Below, piece by piece: positions 47,980-61,175 of a stretch of DNA of 64,000 nt (position 1 is its first letter; each line of letters begins with the position of its first letter). A program made the position numbers and the translations under genes. A model generated the notes under the pieces. It was given only the letters and a program-made list of their open reading frames with translations. It searched no databases and was not told the origin of the DNA. The stretch is from Microcebus murinus (lineage: Eukaryota; Chordata; Mammalia; Primates; Cheirogaleidae): NCBI RefSeq assembly GCF_040939455.1, contig NC_134106.1, forward strand, positions 88,729,001-88,793,000, read 5' to 3'.

Positions 47980-50707
47980 GATGACAGAATGCATGTTGTT
48001 TTCAAGAGTCATAAACATTCACCAAGATAGTCCTTATGCTGGACCAACAAATATTTTAACAGGTTTTTAATTAAATTATACAGCCTGACCATAAAAATTT
48101 GTATGAGAAATCAATTAAAAATACCTGAAAAAACCAAATATTTAGTAATAAATGAAAAATCTTTAAAATAGCCCTGGATTAAAGAAATAATTTATAATAG
48201 TATTATTTGGAATTAAATTAATACTAAAAACAAAATAGTAAATAATAACATAATTAAAAATAGTAACTACAAATAATTTCTAATATTATACAATGACTGT
48301 TTATAATATTAAGACAAAAATTTTGGAATGTAGCTAAAGAACCGCTTAGAGAAAAATCTATAGCTTCAAATGATTCAATTAAAAGGAAGACAAGTTTAAA
48401 TTTAATAATCTAAGCTTAAACATTAAGAAGTTAGAAAAAGAAAGGTAAATTAAGTGAATATTAAGTAGAAGAAAGTAAATAATGTAGAAAAGAACAGAAA
48501 TATGTAAATAAGAAGAGCAAATAGAGAAAGTGAAAAAAGCAAACAGTGATTATTTGAAAGGACCAGTGAAATTAATATCTCCCTAGACAGAATGATCAAG
48601 AAAAGAGAGAAAACACAAATTGCTATTATTAGGAATGAAGGAGAGAACATTACTAAGAATTCTACCAATAGTAAAAGGATCTTAAAGGATAATTATGAAA
48701 TCTTTATGCCAATAAATTCTTCAAATTAAATGAAATAGAAAAATTCTTTGAAGACATATTACCAAAACTTTTTAAAGGAGAAATAGAAGAACTGAATAGC
48801 TCTATATCTATTAAAGAAAGTTAATTAGTAATTACTTATCTTTCATAAAAAATACTCTAGGCATACATGCTTCATTGGTATACTCAAGCAAATATTTAAA
48901 GTACTTCACTAATTCTTTCATAAAATAAAGAAGAAAGCACTTTCCAAGTGATTTTATGAGGCGGCATTATTGTGATATCAAAACCAAAGATATTACAATT
49001 CAAAAAGAAGAACTCAAGACAGATTTTTCAAATGTAGGCACAAAATCCTTAACAAAATAAATATGAAAAACCATATGTGATAATAGACCATAATCTAGTC
49101 AGATTTATTCAAGACATGCAAGGTTGGTTTAACATTGCAAAATAAATCAATATACATCACCATATTGATAGATAAAGAAAACAAGGCCCTTAGTCATCTC
49201 AATTAATGCAGAGATATTATTTAATATAAATTCTAAGTGAACATAGAATAAATGAGGACTTCCTCAACCTCACAAATGCTCTCCATAAATAATCTTAGCT
49301 AGTATCTTATTTAATGCTGAAATTGATCAAAATGCTATCTTTTCATAACATTTGCTTTCCCCAGTACACTGGTTCTTGGCCAGTGCAATAAGAAAATAAA
49401 CATGTAAACAAGCAAATGGTACATGTACCTTTTGCAATAGCATAAAAATAATAATACTTAGAAATAAACTAAGCAAAAACCTCATAAGACCTTTATAAAA
49501 ACTGTAAAATGTTGCTTAAATAAATTTAAAAATCTAAATAAATGGAGAAATATTGCATATTAACACTTTTTAATAGCCAATATTGTTCCTGTGTTAGTTC
49601 TTTTCAAATGATCAATAAATTTTATAAAACATGAATGAATTCACATTAGGATTTTGCTGCAGTGATTTGTAAGTTATATTTTTATGCCAAAAGTTGGAAT
49701 TGCCAAAACTCATTCTGAAAAAGAACAAAGTTGAATTTAATATAAAGTTTCAATAATCAAGAGAGTATGAACTTTGTATAAAGGTAAACAAAACAGATTA
49801 ATATAACATATAGTTTCCACAAATATACCTGTAATTATTAAGTTGATTAATTCTCAACAAAAGAAAACAAATCAATTCAATGAAGAAAATTAATTAAATT
49901 AAATGAATTATGCAGAAACAAGTAGATATTTACATGGGAAAAATGCATATTCACCCTTGGTTTATACTATGTTCAAGATATTATTCAAATGAATCAAACA
50001 CTTAAATGTAAATGCTAAAATTATAAAGTTTCTAGAAGAAAACATAGGAAAGATATCTATATTACTGAGGGGTGAACAAAGACTTTTATAGAGAAGACAG
50101 ATCCAGGAAACAATAAAAATAATGAATTAAATTCCTCAGTTCATCAAGGACTTTTTAAATAAAATAGAAAGGTATCATTGGCACAGATATATTAGGACTT
50201 TTTCTCAGAATAATGAATTCCTACAATTAAAAAAATAAAAGGAATAATATATAAAGGCCAAATAAGGCCATTTAATTTTTTTTTAAATGCTCAGCATCAT
50301 TAGTTATCAGGGAAATGCAAATTTAAACCACAATAAGATACTCTGCACATCCATAGGAATAGTTGAAACCACTATTCCAAAATGTTGGTAAGGTTGTGGA
50401 GCAATCAGAACATTTTTTTGAGTATGTAAAGTAGACTATTTTACATACCACTTTGCTAGACTATTTGGTAGTTTATTAACATGTTAAATATACAACTGTT
50501 CAATGACCAGACTATTCCCTTCCTAAGTATTTACCCAAGAGAAATGAAAACATATGCCATAATAAGACTTGTACAAGAATGTTCAGAGTAGCTTTATTTC
50601 TAATAGAAAAATAAAATGAAAAACAACTCCAGTATCCATTAGCAGAACAATAGATAAATAAATTATAGCATATTTATACAATAAAATGCCACTCAGCGAT
50701 ATATCTG

Positions 50708-51018
50708 TATGGTGGTTCCAGGACCTCCCCCACGTGGATACTAAAATTTGCCGATGCTCAAGTCCTTTACATAAAATAGTATAGTATTTGCATATAACCT
50801 ATGCACATCATCCTGTATGTTTTAAATCATCTTTAGATTACTTATAATACCCAATGCAATGTAAATGCTATGGAAATAGTTGTTATATTGCATTGCTTAG
50901 GGAATAATGACAAGCAAGAAAAAGTCTGCATGTTCAGTACAGGAGAAATCAGCTACATTTTCAATCAGAAGTTGTTGAATCTGTGGATACAAACCCCACG
51001 GATATGGAGGGCCAACTG
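50708..51018 (-). mobile_element. Tigger-type (MER2-like) DNA transposon
   Basis: The right end '...cacggatatggagggccaactg' is the reversed Tigger/MER2 terminus and is followed by TA. The interior contains 'atgctcaagtcctttacata' and 'ggaataatgacaagcaagaa', diagnostic of this group. The left terminus is degraded. Non-coding. Confidence 0.8.
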
Positions 51019-51019
51019 T

Positions 51020-51120
51020 ATACATAAATATATATGTATGTGTGTATAAATATATATATATACATATATATGTGTGTATAAATATATATATACATATATA
51101 TGTGTATATATATATATATA
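51020..51120. repeat. (TA)n/(TG)n microsatellite
   Basis: TATA and TGTG units beginning right at the transposon end. Overlapping minus-strand frames rich in Tyr, Ile and His are artefacts. Confidence 0.92.
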
Positions 51121-51420
51121 AATGAACTATTGATACACGGATTGTCATGGGTGAATCTCAAAAACATTACATATTGTAAGATTTCATTTATTTAAAATTC
51201 TATTATAAGGAAAACTTAATTTATAGGGGTAGAAATCAGAATTGCAGTTGCCTCTGAGTGACAGTTTGAGGCCAGACTTCTTTGGGAGGTGGCAAAGGAG
51301 AACTTTCTGAATTGTCACAAAAAGTTCTCTCTCCTGACTGGGGAGAGGGGAGAACATATGTATATGGTAAAATATATTGCAATGTAAATTTAAACTCTAT
51401 GTATTTCATTTTATGTAACT

Positions 51421-51773
51421 ATGTTAGTCTACTCAGGCTGCCCCAACAGAATACTGGAGACTGGGAGGCTTAAACAACAGAAATTTATTTTCTCAGAGTT
51501 CTGGAGGCTGGGAGTTCAAGACCAGGATACCTTTAGTGTTGACGTCTGGTGAAGCTTCTCTTCCTGATGTTTCCTTGTGTGCATGGGGACAGAGAGACCT
51601 CTGGTATCGCCTCCCCTTCTTATAAGAACACCAGTCCTATTGAATTAGGTCCCCCGCTTATGACCTCATTTACTTTAATTATCTTCTTAAAAGCCTTATC
51701 TTCAAATACAGTCACAATGGGAGTTAGAGACCCAACATGCATTTCTGGAGAGACACAATTCAGTCATTAACAG
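51421..51773 (-). repeat. MLT1-type LTR
   Basis: 'tgttagtctactcaggctgc', then 'aacaacagaaatttattttc', then 'tctcagagttctggaggctg', ending with 'gagacacaattcagtcatta'. Antisense solo LTR. Confidence 0.85.
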
Positions 51774-51779
51774 TAGATA

Positions 51780-53300
51780 CAAATTTATAAAAGAAAATGA
51801 AAAAATAAGACAGGAGAAAGATATATTTATATTTTCTTGGAAAATTTTATTTCTAGTGATACAAAAACTTTATAATATTCAGGGTCACATGTTTATATAA
51901 ATAAGTATAAATAAATATAGATAAATAAGTACAAATAAATATAGATAAATATAATAAAATTTTCTGAAGTATTAATCAAAGGAAACAGATGTAATAGCTT
52001 GAAATTCAACACAATCGAGCTATTTGGAATATGCTGGCTTTACTAGCAATAATACTTTAGTTACGGAAAGAGTCTGGTAGTTTCCCTTCAAATGAAGCTT
52101 TGATTTGGCTGGATTAATACGGAGCCACACCTACTGCTATAAATTATTATACTAACTAATCCATTTGTTTTTCTGACATGTTAGAATGATTTTTCAAAAT
52201 TTCATATTAATCACATGCTTTCATGTATTACACATGTGACAAGTTATCATTTGATAAAATGCAATTTAATTCCATAGAGTTATTGTTACACAGGAAATAA
52301 CCTCTCAAGGGCTGGATAAATTTGAGAAGCTCACAATAGTATCATACTACTTGTCTTTTTCTTCTTCTCCATGGGGTTATTGTGTAGAGACCCATGGGAA
52401 ATGCCTTTCCAGGTGCTGTCCTGTGAATAAATTCTGTGCTACAACCGAAAAAGACAAGATGACTTGCTTTTATTTTAGCACTAAACATAATGAGCATGTT
52501 CTCTGTTTCTAAGTACCGTAGTGGGTGCTGGAAACAAGAGATGAATATGATGTGTTCTTTGCCATGGAGAACACTCACACACAGATCATTCCATGGAATG
52601 TGGTTGGTACCAACAGGGACATGATTGTGAAGCTCTGCCTGGGGCTGAGAGGGAAAGCAGCTATGTGAGCTTCCACTGTTAGGGTGAACTGAAGTTTACT
52701 TGGTAGATGGAAAGGGGAATAGTAAGAGAATCCTAGGCAGGAGGTATGACATTGAATATTCCAAAGCTTGAGAAGAGCATGGTGCATTTCTAGAATTCAG
52801 CAGATTTGTATGCCTTTGTGGAAGATGAGATGGGAAAGGCAGGGAGAAGATAGAATATGTTATAAGTGCTGAATAGCATGCTAAGAATTTTGAGTTTTTA
52901 TTCTTTTAGACTTTGGTGTGCTCAAGAGAAATTTTAAGCAGATTTGTATGATTAGATTTCTTTCTCAGGAAAGCTAGGGTATCATCTATGTGGAGGGACA
53001 CTGGAAAGAATCTAGTTATGAAATCATTGTCATTGGGTAGTTGGGTTACAGAGACCAGCCTAGAATTTCTTGCAATGATTTCATTAATTGCTTCAAAAAT
53101 TAGCAGACCACCTGAGACCAGCTAATGAGTTAGGAGCGAGGAGCATACAAAGAACATATTAGTATCTTTATCTTCCAAGAACTTATAGTCCATTTGTGGA
53201 GGCAGACAGTTAAATGGGTACTTAAAAATGTCAGGAGCATTTTGACATTTCTCCTGGCTACTCAGTCTCCAATGTCTTTAGTGAGCAAAATAACAAGTTC
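51780..53300. other. Unassigned sequence
   Basis: The first 180 bp may be the end of the surrounding old L1. A 'gataaataagtacaaataaa' type short tandem lies near 51900-51960. 52820-53060 resembles a common ancient mammalian repeat I cannot name. Confidence 0.35.
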
Positions 53301-53304
53301 TCAC

Positions 53305-53520
53305 CTTTATTAGGCATTTTGTCATTTCCAAAGCATGTCTGTCCATGTGTATTTTCTCACTTTAGTTTCACAAATGCCTCTGCAAAGGAGAGGGCATCCT
53401 AAGAAGAAACTCTGAGGCTTACACAGAGAAAATGACTCCCCAAAAGCCTAAGAGGAGCAGAGTTGAAACCAGTCCTGTCATTTCTAGCTTAGTATCTACT
53501 TTAATGCACTGCAGTACTCT
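53305..53520 (-). repeat. MIR
   Basis: 'tttagtttcacaaatgcctc', then 'aactctgaggcttacacaga', then 'agaggagcagagttgaaacc' is reverse-complement MIR. Confidence 0.6.
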
Positions 53521-53524
53521 CCAT

Positions 53525-53925
53525 GTACTGTCCTGTGGCATGTACTACCATCTCCCTTTTTTCCTTTAAATCTTCAAATCCTGATTGTTTACCCAGTATA
53601 AGGTCCTGGTGCCTGCCTGACCTCCCCTTTCCCATGAGTGCTCAGGGGACAGTCAGCTTCCTGGACGTTAGGCTACTGCCTGGCCCTCCTCCACCTTATG
53701 TTTTCCTGATTCCTGTTTGTCTCACCAGCCTCTGCCCTACAGCGTGAGCACTCCAGATCCTGGGGACTCCATTTGGCTCCATATAACTGTCTTCCTCTTA
53801 TACTGGGCTTGACCTAACTGAAGACATTCAAGGGGTAGAAGATTTCTCCTCAAGATCAATATTCCATTTTAACTCTAAGCATAGGCACTCAGATTTCACC
53901 AGATCTTCTGCTTCTTTTTTATTTT
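53525..53925. other. Unassigned sequence
   Basis: Pyrimidine-rich; a 74-codon plus frame without a domain. May be L2-like, not demonstrable. Confidence 0.35.
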
Positions 53926-53929
53926 TTAA

Positions 53930-54930
53930 ATGGACCTCAAGTGCAATTGTATTATTTATAATCCTTGGCCATGAAATTTATTGTTGGTCCATAGGTTACT
54001 CTTTAAAATTTTTTTAAGTAATTAAATTAATTTGAAATAATGTCGAAACATCCATTAATCTACAACTCAAGGCAGGATCTTAACAGTAACTGTATGGGGT
54101 CCACTTACATCTTTCTTACCTAATCCCATCTCAAGTTACTATCATCCCAAATTCTCTGTGTATAATTCCTTTGTCTTCCCATCTATATATGGTATTTCAA
54201 GCAAGCACTTATTTGTCAATGAACTGTTTTCAATTTTATAAAGACCAGGGATATGTGTTGCACATAATATTTTGCAACTGAATTTTTTTCATTTAAGCAT
54301 ACGGTTATGGTTCATCTATACCGTTGTATGTTGTTGTACCTCATTTATTTTTAGGGCTGTAATACCATTATCTAAATAGAGAAGAATTTATTCATCTGTT
54401 ATCCTCTCTACAAGCATTGGGTTGTTTCCAGGCTTTTGCTAGTTTCAAAGACGCTATTGTGTATAATATGGGACATATGTCTGGTGAACATTTTTGAAAG
54501 ATTCTCTTGTTTCTACATGTAGAAGTAAAAATTCTACTTTTATGGTATTTGAATGTATAACTCCATAATATAATATGCAACTATTTTCTTAAGAAGTTGA
54601 ACCAATTTACACATATATGGTAATATATAAGAGATCCTATGAATCTGTATCTTTTCAATACCTAATATTGCCAGACTTTAAATTTTGCTAATCAAATGGG
54701 TATGATATAGTAGCATATTATGGTGTTGAATTAAATTTTCTTTATCAATAATGAAGCAGAATGTCTCTGTGTGTTCTACAAACCTATATATTTTGTATTT
54801 TATGACAGACCTCTTTAAATTGTCCATATTTTTTCTTGGTTGTGCTTTTCCTTTTAACTTGTACAAGTTCCTTGTGTATTCCTTGTTATGTATATTAAGT
54901 GTCTTTCAGCATGTCTCTGATATATGGGGG
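53930..54930 (-). repeat. Old antisense L1 fragment
   Basis: 3' UTR-like start, then 'ggttatggttcatctatacc', 'gaagaatttattcatctgtt', 'ggttgtttccaggcttttgc' and 'tctttatcaataatgaagca'. The order fits an antisense L1M 3' part. Confidence 0.65.
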
Positions 54931-54957
54931 TAAATATGGTGTACTGTTAACAAATAG

Positions 54958-55080
54958 TTTGGAGACAGACTGATGTTGTAAAGTCTAACATTGACGTTTC
55001 CTCAATGTGTGACCTGTGGTTATTCAGCACCTCCTGGCTTCAGTTATATATAAAGTGGTAATGAAATCATGCTGCTGCTG
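54958..55080 (+). repeat. MIR fragment
   Basis: 'tggagacagactgatgttgt', then 'tcaatgtgtgacctgtggtt', then 'ctggcttcagttatatataa'. Confidence 0.5.
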
Positions 55081-55620
55081 ATAATCAGGAATCAAATAAT
55101 GTTGTTGAGCTCCTATCATATGCCAAATACTGTGCCAAGCCCAACATTACAGACAGATGACATATTCTCTGACCTCATCATAGCATAGGGTAATGAGAAG
55201 TGGACGAATGAATAATTATTATGAAGTGATGCAATCATTAGGCCCAGGTGCTATAGAAGCTCTTGCATAGGCATCCAACTAAAATGGACTTTGCCAAGTG
55301 GAAGGTTGGCACCCAGGCATTCATTTATTAAATACTACATTCAATCATTTCCCAAATATGTTAATATAATGACTACCTACTCTGTGCCAACTACCTTGCT
55401 AGACACTATAAATGTCACAGATGAAATTTATAAGCTTAGTAAATGATTAGGTTTGGGGGCAGAATGAAAATAAAGAGTTAAAGAACTCCAGGGTTTTCAC
55501 CTATGTGAACTGCGTTTGTGCATGAGATTTTGTCTCCCTGCTTTGGGCTTCAGTCTCATCTCCTTTTATTCTAAGTGTATCGGTCTTACTTAATTATCAC
55601 TCGTTAATAAAATTAGTACA
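55081..55620. other. Ancient repeat-like, unassigned
   Basis: 'tcctatcatatgccaaatac' then 'tgtgccaagccc' and 'actctgtgccaactaccttg' at 55378 are two copies of a widespread mammalian motif ('ctactatgtgccaggcactg'). The family is not certain. Confidence 0.35.
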
Positions 55621-55624
55621 GAAG

Positions 55625-55960
55625 ATTAGATTTTTGTTCTCAACTCTTTACTCCTTACCGGCAATGAGATTAAACATCCTGATCAACAGTCATGTGACTT
55701 GCCCTGTGACATTGAGCTTGGACATGTGACATGCTTGCCAATAGGAGGTGAGCATACCTGATGTTTTCTTTGTCACAGCAAGTGCTTTACGTGCCATAGC
55801 ATTTTGTGGCTCAGTCCTTGTTAAGTCTCTGCCCACAGACCAGATAGGGAATGCTGCTGCAGTTCAGGCTCCAGAACAGGAGATACATGGAGCATTGCTG
55901 AACAGAGCCTCTGCCCACCTGCCGCTCACCGGCACCAGACTCGGAGATCTTAATGGACTC
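55625..55960 (+). repeat. Possible MLT1-type LTR fragment
   Basis: 'catgtgacttgccctgtgac', then 'cttgccaataggaggtgagc' fits the middle of MLT1-type LTRs. The 151-codon plus frame at 55748-56203 runs through and beyond it and has no domain. Confidence 0.4.
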
Positions 55961-56688
55961 CTTGTATTTCACATCAATTCAAACATTACCTCCTCCAGAA
56001 AATCAAACCATACCTGCTTATGCATCTCCTCCTTCCTCATCAGACTGTGTGCTCCCATCAGTTTCATTTTTCCATCATTGTCCACCAGCCAATACTGGTG
56101 GACAAAAGAGACACTCTGCAAGGGATTAATGAATGAATGTGTGAGTAAGAGACCTAAGATACCAAGAAGAGAAAACTTAGAGTCTCATGAACAAATTTTT
56201 TAGTGTTTTTTTTTATGTACATACACTCCTAATTATGGAGTTTCATAAATAATTCAGTGATTTACAGAAAAAAGGTAAATGTGGGCTAGGCTGACCTAGA
56301 GAATTTACGTAAGAGAATTTGCTGTAAAAAATACACCCTCAAAAGCACATGATAGCAATGATTGTTTCTTTTAATTTTACCTTTAGATTATGTATTTATT
56401 CTTTCATAAAACAAATATTCATAGAGTGACTCTTACATACTGTAGTCCAATTTCTTCATTTTACAGTTGAGATAACCAAGTACCCTAAAGTGAAAAAAGG
56501 CTTGTCTTGTTCAAGACTAATAACTCCTGATTTGCAGGTTAATGATCTTGAAGGGATACCAGAATTCCTGAAAACAAATTAAGTTGTTGATTGTCTGGAA
56601 GACCCCAGTTCTTACTCCTCCATATTTGACATTGGCCAAAAAACAGCAGATTTTGTACCGAGACTGATCAGAGCTCTAGTGTATTTGG
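55961..56688. other. Unassigned sequence
   Basis: Nothing firmly recognised; a weak MIR-like trace near 56450-56500. Confidence 0.35.
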
Positions 56689-56689
56689 A

Positions 56690-56812
56690 CGTGTGTATGA
56701 GTATATGTGTGTCTGTGTATGTGTAAGTGTCTGTGTGTCTCTGAATATGTATACATGTGTGAGTGTGTGTGCCTGTGTATGTTTGTGTATGTGTACATGT
56801 ACATGTGACCTC
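56690..56812. repeat. Degenerate (TG)n repeat
   Basis: TGTGTATG-type units with interruptions. Frames of 60-78 codons on both strands are repeat artefacts. Confidence 0.9.
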
Positions 56813-56984
56813 AAATCCACGAATTCCATGCTGACACGCAAAATGCATTTCATCAGTATTTATTCATATATACCAGTGAAATTTGAACTATTTTTTGAAG
56901 TTGACAAACTATTTTAAAATTCATTATTTTTTTGCTGTAGGCAGAGGTATTCTAATCCTTTTCATTTCAGAAAAGGTAACTGAA

Positions 56985-57300
56985 ATAGATAAGATGACTA
57001 ACATGGATTGAGGGATTTCAGTGTGCCAGGCTCTGATCAAAGTGCTTTACAGATTTTTAACTCAGCTAACATTCATATCAACTGCATAGCATAGACTCCA
57101 TTGATATCTATTAATGCTATTTTGTCAATATCATAACTGATTACTATCAACTGCATTTATCAGATGAGGAAAATGGCACAGAGTATTTGTGCACCCTGCC
57201 TCGGGCCACACACATGGCTGGTAAATTGTGGGACCAATATTTGAACCTAGGCACTCTGGCTCCAGAGTTAAACTCTGAACGACTCCATGATACTGATAAG
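56985..57300 (-). repeat. MIR, long copy
   Basis: 'agtgtgccaggctctgatca', then 'atcagatgaggaaaatggca', then 'gtgggaccaatatttgaacc', then 'ctctggctccagagttaaac' covers most of MIR in antisense. Confidence 0.75.
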
Positions 57301-57434
57301 TCATCCAAGATTACCCAATCTGTAGGTGGAAGACAAATTTCTGCTACAAAATCAGTCATGTTTTTCATTCTTTTTCTAAGCCTTATATCTCTAGTCACAA
57401 TTATAGTTTACAAAGCACATTTACCGTAATTTAT

Positions 57435-57575
57435 TTATTGCGACTCAACAGCTGTGATAAATAAAGGTGTTTTCTACTTCACAGATAGAAAACTAATGCT
57501 CAGAGTCAGAGTGTTCCAGAGACTCACCCAGGGTTACACCAGCAGTTAGCAGTGAACCTGACACTGAACCGAAGA
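57435..57575 (-). repeat. MIR fragment
   Basis: 'aaactaatgctcagagtcag', then 'cacccagggttacaccagca', then 'gttagcagtgaacctgacac'. Confidence 0.6.
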
Positions 57576-57664
57576 TACAAGGATCCTTGGCTGACATGAC
57601 ATATGTGGTCCATTTGCTTATTTTGAGACCATGCTATTCTGAGGGAGCTATGTTTACAAATGAC

Positions 57665-58041
57665 TTAACCAGTTCAGTCTGCTATAACAAAGTACCATGG
57701 GCTGGGTGGCTTATAAACAACAGACATTTATTTCTCACAGTTCTAGAGGCTTGAAGTCCAAGGTCAGGTTGCCAGCATGGTTGGATTATTATGAAGGTTG
57801 GCCCTCTTCCAGGTTGCAGATGGCAACTGGCCACCTTGTCGTATCCTCACATGGAAGAAATGAAAGGTAGCTAGCTAGCTCTCTGACCTTTTATTTTAAG
57901 AGCACTAATCCTATTCATGAGAGCTCTACCCCCACTACCCAATTACTATCAAAGACCTCACTTTCAAATACCATTACATTGGGATGAGGGTTTCAATATA
58001 TAAATTTTGAGGAGGCACAAACATTCAGTCTATTGCAACAG
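57665..58041 (-). repeat. MLT1-type LTR
   Basis: 'tctgctataacaaagtacca', then 'acatttatttctcacagttc', then 'aagagcactaatcctattca', ending 'aaacattcagtctattgcaa'. Near-complete antisense solo LTR. Confidence 0.9.
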
Positions 58042-58685
58042 ACATGGTGTAATTTCTAATATTTATAACATGATAAATTAGATAAGCCAATGTGACCTAG
58101 AGTTTCCCCACAGAAAAGTCATGGCCATGGCTTCACCAACAGTTCAAGGGTCAGATATCTTGGAGTTGGACAAGATGTAAGGCGATTGCAACATTTGGAG
58201 ATATGCAGGTGAGAATGGCACCTGCAGTCCCTATGGGCCAAGAAGTTGGTATTGCAGAGCAAACAGAAATGATGGAGTGTTCACAGTACTGACAGTCAGG
58301 GAGATGAAGGCCCACTCAGGGAGCTGGGAAGTCCCTTGTTGGAATTCATTGAGAAAAATTTTAATAGGTGTAATTTAATTAAAAATGTTATATCAGCCTC
58401 ATGAACTGTTAACACTTTTATAAGTTATTTAATAGCTCAACTTCAATATCAGGTAGAATATAGTTCACTTTTCCAATGGGAGCATAGGCTGATCCATTTC
58501 ACGTGCAAATTATCTACAGTTAACGTTACCTATGCCAAGCTGAGATTTAGGCCATTATAGCACCTTGCTGAAGTTGCAAAGCCAATTTAGGGGTAACTTC
58601 AATAGCTTATAAATGCAGTTCCTTCTTTTCTTTTCATTCGGTTCTCTCTTACACCATTATCTGTCCAATCATTCCAACTACAAAT
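58042..58685. other. Unassigned sequence
   Basis: Nothing recognised. Confidence 0.4.
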
Positions 58686-58689
58686 TCCA

Positions 58690-58910
58690 AATGTAGATTT
58701 GCTCAGTGTCTGACATTTTCTAGAGACTGTCTATGGGTATTTTCTTACTAGTTCTCTATAACAGTCATAGAATTAGATATCACTGCTTCCCTTTTAGAAC
58801 TTTAGAATTCCCTTTTAGAATTTTCGACGCCAGAGAATTTTAGATACTTGCCGGAGGTTGCGTGGTGAATGTGTAACAGAATCTGATGAGAATGCAGGAG
58901 ATTTCAACTC
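58690..58910 (-). repeat. MIR
   Basis: 'gaattttagatacttgccgg', then 'aggttgcgtggtgaatgtgt', then 'gatttcaactccaacttgag' is antisense MIR. Confidence 0.55.
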
Positions 58911-59119
58911 CAACTTGAGCCTTTCTCTTCTACATGATATGGGTCTTGATAAAAAAAAGATGCAGACAATTCTACCAAATAGTAGTAAATGCCTATATAT
59001 ACAAGGGTGCCTATATACCCAAGGATGGATTTGGATGCAATTAGGATTCTTCACTATCACACCTATGTTATCTCAAAGACGACTGACTTTGCTAATGTCT
59101 ATTAATCACCTCTTATTGA
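58911..59119. other. Unassigned sequence
   Basis: Nothing recognised. Confidence 0.4.
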
Positions 59120-59430
59120 CCATAGTATAAAATAAAACCCATACTTTTCAACATGACTTTTATTATCCAGCCCTTACCTATTCCTGCAATCTTATCTCCT
59201 ACTCATTTCCTGTACTCACTGTGCCTTCCATCACACAGAGTGACTTGTAATTTCAAACCATGGCTGTGTTCTAGTGATTCTGCATGCACTGTTTGTTTCT
59301 CCTGACTGCTTTGCAACCCTTTCTCCCTATGCCTAGTAAAAACTTACTGTTCGTAGTTACTCAGATCCTATGTCATCTCATTAAGGATCCACTTTGGATT
59401 CCCTCTTTGTGTTAGATATAGTGCCAGACA
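59120..59430 (+). repeat. L2 LINE fragment
   Basis: 'ttattatccagcccttacct', then 'aatcttatctcctactcatt', then 'ctgactgctttgcaaccctt', then 'cagatcctatgtcatctcat' matches the L2 3' coding end in order. Confidence 0.7.
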
Positions 59431-59435
59431 CTAGA

Positions 59436-59520
59436 TACGGTGACCAAATGTCCTGGTTTGCTAGGAACCTAGGGGTTTTCCAAGCTATAGAACTTAAAGT
59501 GCTAAAAGTGGGGTGGTCCT
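59436..59520 (+). repeat. Fragment of the same MER element as at 44228
   Basis: 'ggtgaccaaatgtcctggtt' followed by 'tgctaggaac' matches the 5' end of the 44228-44378 family. Confidence 0.5.
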
Positions 59521-60335
59521 GAGCAAACAGTTGGTTATACGAGATCTAGAGGAACAAGCTAACTCCTCAGTGACACCCTCTCATTGGTGGACATGTAGCT
59601 ATTGCCTACTCTGGGTTGCCTGGTTCTTATCCCTGCATTTATCATATCACTCTAGTTGTTTGCTTATAAAATGCTTATCTCCCATAAGAAGGTGAAACTT
59701 TGGAGTGGTGAGGACGGAGTGGGATGTGTACTGCGTTTTAGTCAACCCAGCTCCTGGCTCTGAGCCTGTGCATAGTCACTGTATTTTGAATGCTTGGCAA
59801 ATGCTCACGTAGGAGAGACCTTACTTGTCCCCAAGGGATACTCAGAAATTGAATAGTGGGTGTTTTTGGTGAGATGGGAGCATTCAGTGCCCTGCACATA
59901 TTGAAGCCATTTTCTGAACTATAACATGTCCATTCTCTCAGGTCCTTGAGATGTCTATGAGAAAGCAAGTTGGGATGGGATCTCTTCAGACAGTTATATG
60001 AGATGGATATCTCTGGGAGGGATATAAAGAGAGAGGCTGCTAAGAGAGGAGTTAGAATGAAGACTCAGGCACTGGAAGGGCTGTAGAATGAGAAATGGTG
60101 CAAATAATGTATTTTTCTTATTCAAAATACATGATTATACCAAAGATACAATGATTCTTAAGAAAGAAATGGCTGAGTCCACTCACAAAAAATGGCACCT
60201 TGCTCAGAAAACTTTATAATTTTCAGGAAAAATTAGGATTAAAGTTAATCCCAAACTTACCCAAACTGTTTCAGAGAACTGGTAAACTGATTTTACCAGA
60301 AAAAAATTCACCTGATTTTTTTTTTATATAGCTGA
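59521..60335. other. Unassigned sequence
   Basis: Nothing firmly recognised; frames of 60-76 codons without domains. Confidence 0.4.
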
Positions 60336-60339
60336 GATA

Positions 60340-60870
60340 ATCTTGATAAACAAACCAAGCAAAGATAGATGATAAATAAAAATTATATGGCAATCCCACT
60401 TATGAACATAACTGCAAACATTTTAAACAAAATATTAGCAAGTTGATTTCAGCAATATTTGAAGAAAATCAAGACTGATTTAGGTGTATGCCAGGAATGC
60501 TGATATGCTTTAATATCAGAAAATCTTTTAAGGTAACTCTTGTTATTAGTCCATTAACGGAAAACATCATAAAATCACTTCAAAAGATTAGAAAAAAATA
60601 TATTGCTAAATTAATTTTAAAAAACTTATAGAAATCACAAAACCTTTAGAAAAAAATATATAGGTAAGCATTTTAATAACCCTGGCTTTCAGAGGAAAAT
60701 ATTTTAAACATTACACAGAAGGACAAATTATAACATAATAAACTCTACATCAAAGACACCATAAAAAAGGAAAATGATGGGTCATAAACTGGAAGAATAT
60801 ATTTTCAATGTGTACAACCAACAAAGAACTAGGATCCACAGTTTATAAATACCTTGGACTATATCTCTGT
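60340..60870 (+). repeat. Ancient L1 fragment
   Basis: 'ttatgaacataactgcaaac', then 'aacaaaatattagcaagttg', then 'actcttgttattagtccatt', then 'caccataaaaaaggaaaatg' is sense L1 ORF2 order with many deletions. Confidence 0.65.
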
Positions 60871-60879
60871 TTTAGTACC

Positions 60880-61035
60880 AGCACATAAATGTAAGCATTT
60901 GCTTACTGTTAACACTTTAGGGGATGAGGTACTCCTAGATAAGTCTTGGATCTGTGTCTTTTGATATCCCCAACACCCAGAACAATACCTGGCACATACC
61001 GCTTCACAGTCAATATTCCCTGAATGATTAGAATT
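60880..61035 (+). repeat. L2 LINE 3' terminus
   Basis: 'gtcttttgatatccccaaca', then 'cccagaacaatacctggcac' and a 'ccctgaatgatta' tail fit the L2 3' end. Confidence 0.7.
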
Positions 61036-61175
61036 AACTCTGTGGGAAAAATATACTCACCTCCAGTATGAGTGGTCTGTCATGTACAAGATAGTGTGCT
61101 AAGTCACCTTCAGTGGTTTACAAATGTCTGACCATTCACATCCTTCAGGGCTCTAGGTTGCAACAAATGCAAACT

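Larger units (their letters stand above)
47980..51420 (+). repeat. Very old L1 (sense), ORF2 to 3' UTR
   Basis: An ordered ORF2 backbone in sense: 'ttatgccaataaattcttca' near 48707, 'catgcaaggttggtttaaca' near 49116, 'aaatgcaaatttaaaccaca' near 50313, and 'tcatgggtgaatctcaaaaa' near 51146. It is extremely A-rich and frame-destroyed. A Tigger-type element and a TA/TG microsatellite interrupt its 3' part. Probably an L1ME/L1M-type copy. Confidence 0.7.

Noticed and set aside
50897..51167. Two overlapping 68-83 codon frames rich in Tyr and Ile
   Set aside because: Translation of a TA/TG microsatellite and the end of a Tigger-type element.
55748..56203. 151-codon open frame on the plus strand
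   Set aside because: Its first part overlaps LTR-like sequence and the protein has no recognisable domain or biased codon use.
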